The notes: generated by a model not told the origin, from the letters alone. Positions 1 to 8,734 are shown, counted from the first letter of the stretch. The stretch: DNA of 34,158 nt from Flavobacteriales bacterium UBA3376 (GCA_002359055.1 DEQC01000005.1:1-34158), one strand, 5' to 3'. Translations and numbers: made by a program.

Positions 1-342
1 GAAAAACAACAAGCTTTACAAGCTATAGAAACTGAGGTTCAAACTAAAACTGAAGGTAAATCACAGGCTGAGATTCAAGCAATGATGGGTGAATTGGAAG
101 CGATGCAACAACAATATTTATCCTTACAACAAGATTTGGTAAATTACCAGCAAGCAGCCGCAAGAGAAGTTAATGAAAGAGAAGAAGCTTTGTATGCTCC
201 AATCGATCAAACCGTTAAAAACTCTGTAGATAAAGTTGCTGCAGCCAAAGGATTGAAATATGTAATGGAAAAGTCAATGTTGATATATTCAAATGGACTT
301 GATATTACTGCAGAAGTAAAAAAAGATTTAGGAATTCAATAA
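1..342 (+). CDS. skp: Skp/OmpH-family periplasmic chaperone, 3' part
   Basis: The open frame runs in from the window edge and stops at 340-342, so only the last 113 residues are visible. The stretch is almost all polar heptad-like helix (Glu/Gln/Ala rich, about residues 1-60), followed by a compact C-terminal segment containing AAAKGLKYVMEKS and ending TAEVKKDLGIQ. That is the usual ending of Bacteroidota Skp/OmpH proteins, which hold unfolded outer-membrane proteins in the periplasm. The internal ATG codons near 82 lie inside the coiled coil and are not the start. A strong terminator follows directly, so the transcript ends here and the sugar genes downstream are separate. The family call is by sequence resemblance; the signal peptide and N-terminal body lie outside the window. 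Confidence 0.85.
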   Translation, partial: EKQQALQAIETEVQTKTEGKSQAEIQAMMGELEAMQQQYLSLQQDLVNYQQAAAREVNEREEALYAPIDQTVKNSVDKVAAAKGLKYVMEKSMLIYSNGLDITAEVKKDLGIQ

Positions 343-363
343 ATCAAATTTTAAAATGTAAAC

Positions 364-402
364 AAAAGCCGTCTCGATTGAACCGAGACGGCTTTTTCTT
401 TG
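364..402 (+). terminator. Rho-independent terminator after skp
   Basis: A perfect 9-bp stem (368-376 with 384-392, GCCGTCTCG/CGAGACGGC) closes a 7-nt loop and is followed by TTTTTCTTT. The flanking AAAA and TTTT extend the pairing. It separates the Skp transcript from the rmlC transcript. Confidence 0.93.
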
Positions 403-428
403 TAACTTTCGAAAAATAATTTTCATAG

Positions 429-980
429 ATGAAATTTATAGAGACAAATTTAAAGGGTTGTTATTTGATAGAACCCAAAGTGATTGAAGACGGAAGAGGC
501 TATTTTATGGAAGCTTTTCATCATCAAAAGTTTTATGAAAATACAGGGATTCAATCGCGTTTTGTTCAAGACAATCAATCTCACTCCAAATATGGGGTAG
601 TCAGAGGTTTGCACATGCAAAAAGGAGAATTTGCACAAGCTAAATTAGTACGTGTTTTGTTTGGGAAAATACTCGATGTAGCAGTCGATGTAAGAAAAAA
701 TTCGCCGACTTTTGGACAATATTATTCGGTGGAATTAAGCGCAGAAAATAAAAAACAGTTCTATATTCCTAAAGGGTTTTTGCATGGATTTTCTGTTTTG
801 AGTGATGATGCAACTGTTTTATACAAGTGTGATGCATTTTATGACAAGGCTTCAGAAGATGGCGTAAATCCACTGGATGCTGAGTTGAATATCGATTGGC
901 AAATTCCTCAAGAATTGATGATTATTTCAGAAAAAGATAAAAATGCTAAATCTTTCTCAGAACTAACACTTTGTTCATGA
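429..980 (+). CDS. rfbC: dTDP-4-dehydrorhamnose 3,5-epimerase
   Basis: RmlC epimerises dTDP-4-keto-6-deoxyglucose at C3 and C5 in the dTDP-L-rhamnose pathway; it is a cytoplasmic cupin. The 183-residue length is normal. Family motifs are visible: GRGYFMEAFH near residue 23, QDNQSHSKYGVVRGLH with the catalytic-base His at its end (about residue 61), the cupin core around FGKILDVAVDVR, and IPKGFLHGFSVL followed by the conserved Tyr in ATVLYKC. The start ATG follows the skp terminator by about 27 nt. A near-consensus -7 box, TAACTTTC at 403-410, lies upstream. The stop overlaps the rfbD start (ATGA, 977-980), showing translational coupling. The rfbA and rfbB partners are not in this window. Confidence 0.95.
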   Translation: MKFIETNLKGCYLIEPKVIEDGRGYFMEAFHHQKFYENTGIQSRFVQDNQSHSKYGVVRGLHMQKGEFAQAKLVRVLFGKILDVAVDVRKNSPTFGQYYSVELSAENKKQFYIPKGFLHGFSVLSDDATVLYKCDAFYDKASEDGVNPLDAELNIDWQIPQELMIISEKDKNAKSFSELTLCS

Positions 981-1762
981 AAAAAATATTGGTAACGGGC
1001 GGCAATGGTCAATTGGCCAAAAGTTTAAAAGCTTTGGTAGCAACAAAATCTTTGAATAACTATCAGTTTTTGTTTTTTGACAAGACACAATTTGATATAA
1101 CCAACAAAGAATTGATAGAAACATTTTTTTTTAGCAATTCCATTGATTGCGTCATCAATTGTGCAGCTTATACAGCTGTTGATTTGGCTGAAACTGAAGT
1201 CGAATTGGCCTTTACAATTAATGCCGATGGCGTAAAGAATTTAGCAGAGGAATGTGCTTTACAAAATGCTACGCTCATTCATATTTCAACCGATTATGTG
1301 TTCGATGGAGAGAAAGTCAATTCAGAATATTTGCCTGACGATGAAACATCGCCCATCAATGTATATGGGAAGTCAAAATTGGCAGGTGAGAATTATGCAT
1401 TGAAAATCAATCCACGTACACATGTCGTACGGACTTCTTGGTTGTATTCGGAGTTTGGTAAAAACTTTTATACCACTATGTTGCGTTTAATGTCAGAGAG
1501 AGATGAAATCAGTGTGGTATCAGATCAAGTGGGCAAACCTACGCATGCTCTTGATTTAGCGAAATATATTCTTGAGCTGATTGTAGGCTCAAACACAGAT
1601 TATGGCATCCATCATTTCTCAGGAAATGAAATCATGTCTTGGTATGATTTCGCTAAGAAAATCGCTTTAGAAAATGGATTCGATACAAAAATCCATCCGA
1701 TCACAACCGATCAATATCCAACGGCAGCTAAACGTCCGAAATGGAGTGTGTTGGGGGAATGA
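977..1762 (+). CDS. rfbD: dTDP-4-dehydrorhamnose reductase, C-terminally truncated
   Basis: RmlD reduces dTDP-4-keto-L-rhamnose to dTDP-L-rhamnose using NAD(P)H. This SDR-fold protein shows the nucleotide motif GGNGQLAKSL at the N terminus, STDYVFDG, and the catalytic Tyr-Lys pair in VYGKSKLAGE. I take the ATG at 977, which overlaps the rfbC stop as ATGA and gives MKKILVTGG; an in-frame TTG at 971 is less likely. The protein is 261 residues, whereas family members are usually about 285-300. It stops right after AAKRPKWSVL, where homologues continue for roughly 25-30 residues with a conserved C-terminal helix. The final Gly-Glu look like read-out into foreign sequence, and the convergent wzz gene begins 12 nt later. 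I infer 3' loss by rearrangement; activity is uncertain. Confidence 0.88.
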   Translation: MKKILVTGGNGQLAKSLKALVATKSLNNYQFLFFDKTQFDITNKELIETFFFSNSIDCVINCAAYTAVDLAETEVELAFTINADGVKNLAEECALQNATLIHISTDYVFDGEKVNSEYLPDDETSPINVYGKSKLAGENYALKINPRTHVVRTSWLYSEFGKNFYTTMLRLMSERDEISVVSDQVGKPTHALDLAKYILELIVGSNTDYGIHHFSGNEIMSWYDFAKKIALENGFDTKIHPITTDQYPTAAKRPKWSVLGE

Positions 1763-1774
1763 AATGATCAGAAT

Positions 1775-2830
1775 TTATATTTTATTTTTCTTCTCATATC
1801 GATTCAAATACTTATTGAATTCCATTAGTAGAATAAGGACTACAGCAGATAGGAAACCAAGCATTCCGTAACGAATAAAAGGTCTGTTGAGTAGTCCATC
1901 CTCTTCGATTGTATGTAAATCAGTCAGAGGATTTATTCCATTTTTATAATTTGCAATCAACCTTTTAGTACTGTGAAGTTTACGGTTGAATACATCTGAA
2001 TATCTGAGTAGATCTGCTTCGACATTAGATCTTGACGCAGTATTTACAAGTAATTGTTCAGAACCCATTGTAGGCTGTTCTCTATTTGAAATAGCTCGAG
2101 CAACTAAAATAGAATCTATATTGGTAATGTTTCTGTTCAGTTGATACTCATAACTTTCTAAAATTGCCAATTGATTTTGTTGCTCATTTTTTACCACAGG
2201 AGAACTATTGATATAATTCAAGATTCCTTGCTGGAGTTCATTAGGAGATTTACTTCCATCAGCTGTGATTTTAATTCTTTGATAACTAAAATCAGTAGGC
2301 TCCATGCTGGATAAATGTTTGTTTATATCGAAAGCTTGAAAGAAAAGAGTATCGGTTTGCTCATTTCTCACAGTAGCTAATTCGATTTGGCTGAAATAGT
2401 TATTGATTATATCTTCAGTTTTTTCGATAGCTTCAATGCTCATGTTTTTAATTCCAAGTCTTTTTGCTAACATAACTGCTTCAGGAGCATTATCTGTGGA
2501 AAATGTTTTTTGGTTCTTAATATCGTTAGAAAAAGCGTATAGTTGAAGGTTAGATATGGGATTGGATTGAACAACCATTTCAAATTTGGTTGACTCACCT
2601 TCTCCTTTGTCGAAATGGCTATACAAGGCAAATGCAACTCCAAGAGCTGTAAAAATTACTAAAACTATCCAATTATTTTTTAGTAAGATGATGAACTGTA
2701 AAAACAAACCAAGTAAATCACCGATTTTTCTAAAAAAGGATTTTATACCGTTTTTAAAATAATTCAGCAGTCTGATTAAATCAACTTCTTCATCTCCCTG
2801 ATTGGGTGTGTTTTGAGCGTCTTTGTTCAT
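1775..2830 (-). CDS. Wzz-type polysaccharide chain-length determinant
   Basis: 351-residue inner-membrane protein with the Wzz/co-polymerase layout: a short charged cytoplasmic N terminus (VDLIRLLNYFKNGIKSF), one membrane helix near residues 53-72 (NNWIVLVIFTALGVAFALYS), a long periplasmic alpha/beta and coiled region, and a second membrane helix near 319-339 followed by a basic tail. Such proteins set the modal length of Wzy-made polymers. There is no tyrosine-kinase domain, so it is not the BY-kinase form. It converges on rfbD with only 12 nt between the two stops. A likely -7 box (TATATTTA read on the minus strand, 2850-2857) lies about 20 nt upstream of the start. The lone opposite orientation within the sugar genes suggests local rearrangement. 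Confidence 0.8.
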   Translation of the reverse strand: MNKDAQNTPNQGDEEVDLIRLLNYFKNGIKSFFRKIGDLLGLFLQFIILLKNNWIVLVIFTALGVAFALYSHFDKGEGESTKFEMVVQSNPISNLQLYAFSNDIKNQKTFSTDNAPEAVMLAKRLGIKNMSIEAIEKTEDIINNYFSQIELATVRNEQTDTLFFQAFDINKHLSSMEPTDFSYQRIKITADGSKSPNELQQGILNYINSSPVVKNEQQNQLAILESYEYQLNRNITNIDSILVARAISNREQPTMGSEQLLVNTASRSNVEADLLRYSDVFNRKLHSTKRLIANYKNGINPLTDLHTIEEDGLLNRPFIRYGMLGFLSAVVLILLMEFNKYLNRYEKKNKI

Positions 2831-3070
2831 GGGTAATTAATATTTGGCGTAAATATAACCCATAATATCTATTTGTAAAAGTGTCATTGAAAATAAGATA
2901 TAGCAAGAGAGATAGGGAAGCACTCTCAATAAATATAAGTCGTACAAGTTTAAAATGTATCGAGCCATTGATGATTTAAATTTTTTTAAAAAAAACTTTT
3001 CGATTGTAGGTACTTCATTTTTGCATTTGGGTTCACTTTCTATCGATTACTTTAAACTAAAAAATAAACT

Positions 3071-3078
3071 TACATTTG
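3071..3078 (+). promoter_or_regulatory. -7 promoter box before wecB
   Basis: TACATTTG matches the Bacteroidota -7 consensus TAnnTTTG exactly and ends 17 nt before the wecB start codon, so the leader would be short. No clear -33 TTTG is visible at the usual spacing. The 265-nt interval 2831-3095 between the divergent wzz and wecB genes otherwise holds only AT-rich sequence. Confidence 0.5.
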
Positions 3079-3095
3079 CAGTATAAGTTGAGATA

Positions 3096-4229
3096 ATGAA
3101 AATCAAAAACCTAATAATTTTTGGAACTCGGCCAGAGGCAATTAAAATGGCACCATTGATACATGCTTTCAATCAACATTCAGAAAAGTTTACGACCAAA
3201 GTTTGTTTAACGGCTCAACATAGAGAGATGTTGGATCAAGTAATGAGTTTTTTCGAGTTAGAAGCTGATTACGATTTGAATTTAATGAGACCTAACCAAA
3301 CTTTAAATGGTTTGACTTCAGATATATTACTTGGACTAAAGCCAATTTTAGAAGAGTTTCAGCCGGATTATGTTTATGTTCATGGAGATACAACGACGAC
3401 TATGGCATCTGCATTGGCGGCTTTTTACAGTGGTGCAAAGATTTGTCATGTAGAAGCGGGTTTGAGAACTTACAATTTACAGTCACCATTCCCAGAAGAG
3501 ATGAATCGTCAAGTAACAGGAATTATTTCTGACTTTAATTTTGCTCCGACTGAAGATTCTGCTCAAAATTTATTGAAAGAAGGCAAGAATGAAAATTCGA
3601 TTTTCGTTACAGGTAATACTGTGATAGACGCTTTGATGTACGGAATTGAGAAAGTAAAAAGTACTTCTTTTAAAGACGATGAAATTGAAAATCTCAATGG
3701 CTTAATTGATACAAATAAAAAATTGATTTTGGTGACTGGACACCGAAGAGAAAATCATGGAGAAGGTTTCATTCGAATATGTGAATCTTTAAAGCAAATT
3801 GCGATAGACAATCCAGAAGTACAGATTATTTATCCTGTACATTTAAATCCTAATGTAAAAGAGCCGGTTTTTAGGACATTATCTGGGATAGATAATATTC
3901 ATTTGATAGAACCGCTTGCATATCCTGCATTTATTTGGCTGATGGAGAAATCTTATTTAATCATAACAGACAGTGGTGGAGTTCAAGAAGAAGCACCGAG
4001 TTTAGGGAAACCTGTATTGGTTATGAGAGAAACTACAGAAAGGCCAGAAGCAGTAGAAGCAGGTACAGTAATATTGGTGGGGACTGATAAACAAAAAATA
4101 ATTTCAGAAACTTCTCGTTTATTAAATGATGAAAGTTCATATGAAAGCATGTCAAGGACCCACAATCCTTATGGAGATGGGAAAGCGAGTGAAAGAATAG
4201 TGAAATTTATAATAGACAATGCAAACTAA
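3096..4229 (+). CDS. wecB: UDP-N-acetylglucosamine 2-epimerase (non-hydrolysing)
   Basis: WecB interconverts UDP-GlcNAc and UDP-ManNAc in the cytoplasm. The 377-residue length is typical. The GT-B-fold epimerase signatures are in order: GTRPEAIKMAPL at 10-21, QHREMLDQV near 41, HGDTTTTMA near 96, HVEAGLRT at 118-125, TGHRREN at 214-220, and the UDP-binding TDSGGVQEEA at 291-300. All residues I associate with activity appear present. The gene opens a wecB-wecC pair and overlaps wecC by 11 nt, so the two are co-transcribed. With the ManNAc dehydrogenase next to it, the role is supply of UDP-ManNAcA for the locus polymer. Confidence 0.96.
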   Translation: MKIKNLIIFGTRPEAIKMAPLIHAFNQHSEKFTTKVCLTAQHREMLDQVMSFFELEADYDLNLMRPNQTLNGLTSDILLGLKPILEEFQPDYVYVHGDTTTTMASALAAFYSGAKICHVEAGLRTYNLQSPFPEEMNRQVTGIISDFNFAPTEDSAQNLLKEGKNENSIFVTGNTVIDALMYGIEKVKSTSFKDDEIENLNGLIDTNKKLILVTGHRRENHGEGFIRICESLKQIAIDNPEVQIIYPVHLNPNVKEPVFRTLSGIDNIHLIEPLAYPAFIWLMEKSYLIITDSGGVQEEAPSLGKPVLVMRETTERPEAVEAGTVILVGTDKQKIISETSRLLNDESSYESMSRTHNPYGDGKASERIVKFIIDNAN

Positions 4230-5439
4230 TTTTCAACCACAAGTAGTCACAATAGGTTTGGGATATATCGGTCTCCCGACTTCAGCTTTAATCGCTCAAA
4301 ATCAAATCAAAGTTTTGGGCGTGGATATTAATGAGCAAGTGGTAGAAACGATTAACCAAGGTAAGATACATATTGTAGAGCCAGACTTGGACACAGCAGT
4401 AGCGAAGTCTGTTGCTTCAGGCTATTTTAGAGCGAGTTTAAAACCTATGTCAGCTGATGTTTATTTGGTTGTAGTTCCTACACCTTTTAAAGGAGATCAC
4501 GATCCAGACATATCTTATGTTCAGTCTGCTACAGAAAACATAATTCCTTTTTTGAAGGAAGGAGATTTATACATTATAGAATCCACTTCCCCGATTGGGA
4601 CGACCGAAAAAATGCAGGAATTAATTTATGGTCAACGTCCCGAATTAGAAGGGAAAATTTTTATGGCCTATTGTCCTGAGCGCGTTTTACCAGGAAATGT
4701 GATGTATGAATTGGTTCACAACGACAGAGTGATTGGTGGTGTTGATGAAGCTTCTACTAAGAAAGCCGTTGGTTTTTACAGCCAATTTGTCAAAGGAGAT
4801 TTACATAAGACAAATTCAAGAACGGCTGAAATGTGCAAGTTGGTAGAAAATTCATCCCGAGATGTTCAGATTGCATTTGCAAATGAGCTTTCTTTGATAT
4901 GTGACAAAGCAGGCGTTGATGTATGGGAATTGATCGATTTAGCAAATAAACATCCAAGAGTAAATATATTGCAACCCGGTTGCGGGGTAGGTGGACATTG
5001 TATCGCAGTAGATCCTTATTTTATAGTTTCTGATTATCCGTTGGAATCTCGTATCATCGGTAAAGCAAGGGAAATCAATAATTATAAACCATTTTGGTGT
5101 GCCGAGAAAATAATTGAAGCGCGGAAAGCTTTTAAACTTCAGAACAATCGCGAGCCCAAAGTGGCTTTGATGGGAATGGCTTTTAAGCCTAATATAGATG
5201 ATTTACGAGAATCGCCTGCTCGATATATTATTCAGCGAGTGCTACAAAATGCCAATGATGAGGAGTATTTTATTGTAGAACCTAACATCCAAGAACACAA
5301 TATTTTCAAATTAACCGATTATAAAGAAGCAGTAGAAAAGGCCGATATAATCGCTTTTTTAGTGGCACACAAAGAATTCTTTGATTTGGAAATTGGTGCT
5401 GACAAAGTCATCTTGGATTTTTGTGGCATAAAAAAATAG
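4219..5439 (+). CDS. wecC: UDP-N-acetyl-D-mannosamine dehydrogenase
   Basis: This cytoplasmic NAD-dependent enzyme oxidises UDP-ManNAc to UDP-ManNAcA, putting a uronic acid into the pathway. The 406-residue protein has the N-terminal Rossmann motif GLGYIGLPTSALIA, VVPTPFKGDHDPD, ESTSPIGTTE, the active-site region with Lys207 in EMCKLVENSSRD, the catalytic thiol Cys261 in GCGVGGHCIAVDP, and the C-terminal GMAFKPNIDDLRESPA. The GGHC version of the thiol motif is what WecC/WbpA-type enzymes carry, as opposed to GGSC in UDP-glucose dehydrogenases. Pairing with wecB makes ManNAc the likeliest substrate. It overlaps wecB by 11 nt, and the flippase start follows 1 nt after its stop. Confidence 0.94.
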   Translation: MQTNFQPQVVTIGLGYIGLPTSALIAQNQIKVLGVDINEQVVETINQGKIHIVEPDLDTAVAKSVASGYFRASLKPMSADVYLVVVPTPFKGDHDPDISYVQSATENIIPFLKEGDLYIIESTSPIGTTEKMQELIYGQRPELEGKIFMAYCPERVLPGNVMYELVHNDRVIGGVDEASTKKAVGFYSQFVKGDLHKTNSRTAEMCKLVENSSRDVQIAFANELSLICDKAGVDVWELIDLANKHPRVNILQPGCGVGGHCIAVDPYFIVSDYPLESRIIGKAREINNYKPFWCAEKIIEARKAFKLQNNREPKVALMGMAFKPNIDDLRESPARYIIQRVLQNANDEEYFIVEPNIQEHNIFKLTDYKEAVEKADIIAFLVAHKEFFDLEIGADKVILDFCGIKK

Positions 5440-5440
5440 T

Positions 5441-6628
5441 ATGCTTAAAAGCTTGTTTCAAAAAAACTATATTTTTTACGGTGGTTCGATTGTCATTAGC
5501 CGAGGTTTAGAATACTTTGTATTATTTTTCGCTGCAGGGTATTTGACCAAGGAAAGTTACGGAGAATTGGAATTTTATAAAAAAGTCATAGAAGTCGGTG
5601 CCAATGTTTTGGCTTTTGGCTTTCCTGCCTTGATTCTAAGTTATACCAAAAGCAAAGAAAGTAAAATCTACTTTTATATCCTTTCCATTGCTTTTGTTTT
5701 GTTTTTAACGATTGTTTTATCCTTGGCTGGGTTTTATCAACCCATTTTGTTTCTACTGATTGTAAGCATGGCTTTTTATGGGCTATTTTTTACAGGTGGA
5801 ATTGCCCAATCTTATCAAATCGTTCATTTGGGGAGCAATTATGCTTCCTTATATAAAATAGTAATTTCCATCTTATTTTACGGCGCTGTATTTGGGTTGA
5901 TTTATTTCTTTCAGGTCAAAGGAGAGGCTTATTTGTATCCTTCTTTGATTTTACTTCCACTCGTTTTGGTTTATACTTATTTCGATCTTCGAAAAGCAAA
6001 CATAGAATTTACAAAACTTCGGAAGTATTGGGGTTTATTCAGGAAGTTATTGTTAAGTTCTTTTACATTGGTAGTCAGTAATTTTGCAAACTTTATGTTT
6101 CTTTACACCGATATTTTTGTCATAAAATTGTTATCAAAATCGGCTAATAAGGAAATAGCAGACTTTAGTTTTGCGTTGAATGTAGCAAGTGTTTTGTTGT
6201 TGATTTCTATGACTTTGATTCAGGTGGATATAGAGAGGTTAAAGAAAAACAAATCGCATTTCTTTTCTTTAAATAAACGAATTTTTTTATCTACTTTATT
6301 TATGACGACTGCATTACTAATGGGATATTATGTTTTAATAAATTATTTTTACTTATCCTTTAATAATACATTCCTTCTTTTTGTAATAATTCTTATTGGA
6401 AAGATTTTTTCAAGTCAGGCAAACTTATATGGAACCTATTTAATAATTCTTAAAAAGTTTACGCTCAACTTAAATATCAATGTGGCTTTTCTAATCCTTA
6501 ATATAATCTGTTGTTGGGTTGGTTATCGTTTGCTTGGTATAATTGGTCTTGGTATAGCAAGTACGTTAATGTTAGCTCTGAGGTGCATGGTTTTATATGT
6601 TTTCAATAAGAAATTTATTAATCTTTAA
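5441..6628 (+). CDS. wzx: Wzx-type polysaccharide flippase (MOP superfamily)
   Basis: 395-residue polytopic membrane protein with about 11-12 hydrophobic helices, beginning with an amphipathic segment and SIVISRGLEYFVLFFAAGYL, the usual opening of MOP-superfamily O-unit flippases (a conserved Arg in the first helix, then a YGELEFYKKV loop). It would move undecaprenyl-linked repeat units across the inner membrane. It starts 1 nt after wecC and ends overlapping the 3' end of the convergent amidotransferase gene by 11 nt (6618-6628). The last part is more AT-rich than the start. Sequence alone does not say which unit it flips; the symbol rests on family and context. Confidence 0.85.
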   Translation: MLKSLFQKNYIFYGGSIVISRGLEYFVLFFAAGYLTKESYGELEFYKKVIEVGANVLAFGFPALILSYTKSKESKIYFYILSIAFVLFLTIVLSLAGFYQPILFLLIVSMAFYGLFFTGGIAQSYQIVHLGSNYASLYKIVISILFYGAVFGLIYFFQVKGEAYLYPSLILLPLVLVYTYFDLRKANIEFTKLRKYWGLFRKLLLSSFTLVVSNFANFMFLYTDIFVIKLLSKSANKEIADFSFALNVASVLLLISMTLIQVDIERLKKNKSHFFSLNKRIFLSTLFMTTALLMGYYVLINYFYLSFNNTFLLFVIILIGKIFSSQANLYGTYLIILKKFTLNLNINVAFLILNIICCWVGYRLLGIIGLGIASTLMLALRCMVLYVFNKKFINL

Positions 6629-8312
6629 AATGAAGTTTTAAAGCTAATAGTGCTGTTACAACAGCAAATTTATTTCTATATTCAAAAATATCCTGCATAA
6701 AAATTTGGTTCAAATCCTCCCTAAGCTCTTGATTTATATAAGATGATTCTATTTCTTCATTAAAAATACGATTCAGTGTATTTAAAATAAATGGATATTT
6801 TTTGATCCATACTGCGTAGGGATTCATACTATCATAGTTTAAATGAAAATATTTTTTAGCACCGTTGTAGTATTTTTTGTAGAATCTTCCATAGTTAATT
6901 TTATATTTTTTATTAGGTTTCATCTGTATCTTTTCCCATGGATATTCCAGTATGTTTTTATGAAATTTGCTCAACCATTCAAAATAGATTGCTTGATTTA
7001 TTTTGTAATTATCTGGTAAGGACAAACAAAATATGATTAGGTCAATATCCATGAAGGGCGAAAGGCAGTCAATCAGTGGGTTTATTGCTCTATCCCCATA
7101 AAGCGTTGCGTTTATCTGTCTTTGTTCAATATTAAATAAATCATAGTTAAAATGTTGATACTTGTTTAAGAATTCAGGTAACATTTCGATTTTATCTAGT
7201 AACAGCTCGTCCACAACTTTTCCAGTATAACCAATGGAACCTCTATTTTTCTTAAAGTCGAACTTTGGTTTTGTAAATGAGCCAAACAACGAATCTCCCA
7301 ATTGACCTGTATGAAGAATAGAATATTTTGATAAATTCATTGCTCTAACAGTGGAAGATGCATGTGCGGAAGAGTGAAACATCATGAGTCCATCTATGGG
7401 CTTGATGTAATTTTCCATTATATCATCTATTAGGTAGCCAGGATAATCTAGTGTTCTTTCGAAATGATCAAAATTTTCTTTGATAGCAATCTGTTTTGCG
7501 TATTTCACATCAGTAGATTTAGATGCTCCAAAAGTAATAGTCCTAATATTAGTATAACCCAATTCCTTTGCGACTAAAATATTGGTTTTAGCATCCATAC
7601 CCCCACTTAAAAATGCAAGCAGTTGGGAGTTTGGAGATTTTGACCAAGAAGCCTTTACACTTTCCAAAAATAACTTATTAATTTCTTTTGTTGCTTCTTC
7701 AATGTTTACATTTAATTTCTCAATCGTATATTTGAAATGCTGTTCTATATTTACTTCATTGTTAATGTAATCATAAGTAACTATTGAGCTATATGGTAAT
7801 TTCATCACTTCATTTATATAAGTATGATTTTCCAATAAAAAACCATATAAACTCATCATATACACAGCATCATGATTTAGTGATATAGGAACACCTACTT
7901 TTCTTAACAATTTTGAAATAGTTGCCAACTTAGAGGAGAATACAAATCCTACTCGATTGTCGTAGAAATAAAATATATTACGGGTAGATAGATGATCATT
8001 AAATATAAATATTTTTTGACGTAGCTCGTCCACAACAAAACCAGAAAAATTACCTTTGAGATTTTTAATAAAATCGATTGATGATCGTTGATATTCTTTA
8101 AAGAAATCCACATTGGATTTAATGTTTTGATCTAATATAACTCCATTAAAACAAAACGTTAAACCATCTTTACTTATAAAAAAATTATCAGTTCCTGAAT
8201 TCCCATTTTCTCCGATTATACCCTGATATAACTTTTTACTTTTATTTGAATCAACGTCAATTGAGTAGTTTGTTTGATTGTTTGGTAGGAAAACACCATA
8301 AATTTCAGACAT
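6618..8312 (-). CDS. asparagine-synthase-like amidotransferase without the glutaminase cysteine
   Basis: The 564-residue protein has the two-domain layout of class B asparagine synthases: an N-terminal Ntn-type domain (about 1-190, with GNFSGFVVDELRQKIFIFNDHLSTRNIFYF) and a C-terminal ATP-pyrophosphatase synthase domain (about 205-450) with the PP-loop LSGGMDAKT at 235-243. Two departures are visible: the protein begins Met-Ser rather than Met-Cys, so the glutaminase nucleophile is missing, and the PP-loop reads SGGMDA where SGGxDS is usual. It may use free ammonia or another amine. In polysaccharide loci this family is linked to amidation of uronic acids, which fits the nearby UDP-ManNAcA genes, but the substrate is inference. 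It runs against wzx and is AT-rich, suggesting acquisition. Confidence 0.78.
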   Translation of the reverse strand: MSEIYGVFLPNNQTNYSIDVDSNKSKKLYQGIIGENGNSGTDNFFISKDGLTFCFNGVILDQNIKSNVDFFKEYQRSSIDFIKNLKGNFSGFVVDELRQKIFIFNDHLSTRNIFYFYDNRVGFVFSSKLATISKLLRKVGVPISLNHDAVYMMSLYGFLLENHTYINEVMKLPYSSIVTYDYINNEVNIEQHFKYTIEKLNVNIEEATKEINKLFLESVKASWSKSPNSQLLAFLSGGMDAKTNILVAKELGYTNIRTITFGASKSTDVKYAKQIAIKENFDHFERTLDYPGYLIDDIMENYIKPIDGLMMFHSSAHASSTVRAMNLSKYSILHTGQLGDSLFGSFTKPKFDFKKNRGSIGYTGKVVDELLLDKIEMLPEFLNKYQHFNYDLFNIEQRQINATLYGDRAINPLIDCLSPFMDIDLIIFCLSLPDNYKINQAIYFEWLSKFHKNILEYPWEKIQMKPNKKYKINYGRFYKKYYNGAKKYFHLNYDSMNPYAVWIKKYPFILNTLNRIFNEEIESSYINQELREDLNQIFMQDIFEYRNKFAVVTALLALKLHFKD

Positions 8313-8325
8313 ATAAATAAAATAA

Positions 8326-8356
8326 CATAATTAATAATGAAATTAACATCTACAAA
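8326..8356 (-). promoter_or_regulatory. candidate promoter of the amidotransferase gene
   Basis: On the minus strand TTTG (plus 8353-8356) is followed after 19 nt by TAATTATG (8326-8333), one mismatch from TAnnTTTG. The start codon at 8312 is 13 nt downstream, so the leader would be very short. Confidence 0.4.
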
Positions 8357-8428
8357 TTTAGCTTAAACTTTTAAATGGAATCAAGAATCATATTATATAT
8401 TGATAATTATTTTTATAACTTTGCTGAG

Positions 8429-8668
8429 ATGAAATTTATAAGAATATATTCATAACAGTATTTATTTTAGCTTCTGTGCTTTATTACAAAATAAGACGAA
8501 AAAGTAAATTACATCAAAGGAAAACAAAAAATCCTGAAGCCTGACACGATTTAAAAAGCTTGTCTTTTTTTCAATAAAAAAGATACTTCACCTGATAATT
8601 TTAATATAGATGTAGAAGATGGTGAAAATTGAAGTTTAGTAACAAAATCATCAAAAAACAAAAAGAAC
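8429..8668 (+). pseudogene. possible decayed small secreted or membrane protein gene
   Basis: The 422-nt interval 8313-8734 has no intact gene of note. Within it an ATG at 8429 reads MKFIRI and then stops at 8453-8455. One frame over, from about 8446, the reading continues as IFITVFILASVLYYKIRR, a convincing hydrophobic segment with a basic end, to a TGA near 8540. A later stretch around 8575-8630 reads KKDTSPDNFNIDVEDGEN before another TGA. An exact -7 box TAACTTTG (8416-8423) lies just upstream. Together this looks like a small gene broken by a frameshift and stops. The AT-rich sequence makes chance reading possible, so the call is tentative. Confidence 0.3.
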
Positions 8669-8734
8669 AAATAAGTGTTTTTATAAAACGGGTAATTTTG
8701 ATACCTAATACTAACATATATTTTTAAATTAAAA

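Noticed and set aside
6618..8668. Lasso-peptide or other RiPP cluster built on the AsnB-like gene
   Set aside because: No transglutaminase-like B protein, recognition protein or credible precursor is visible, and the surroundings are polysaccharide genes.
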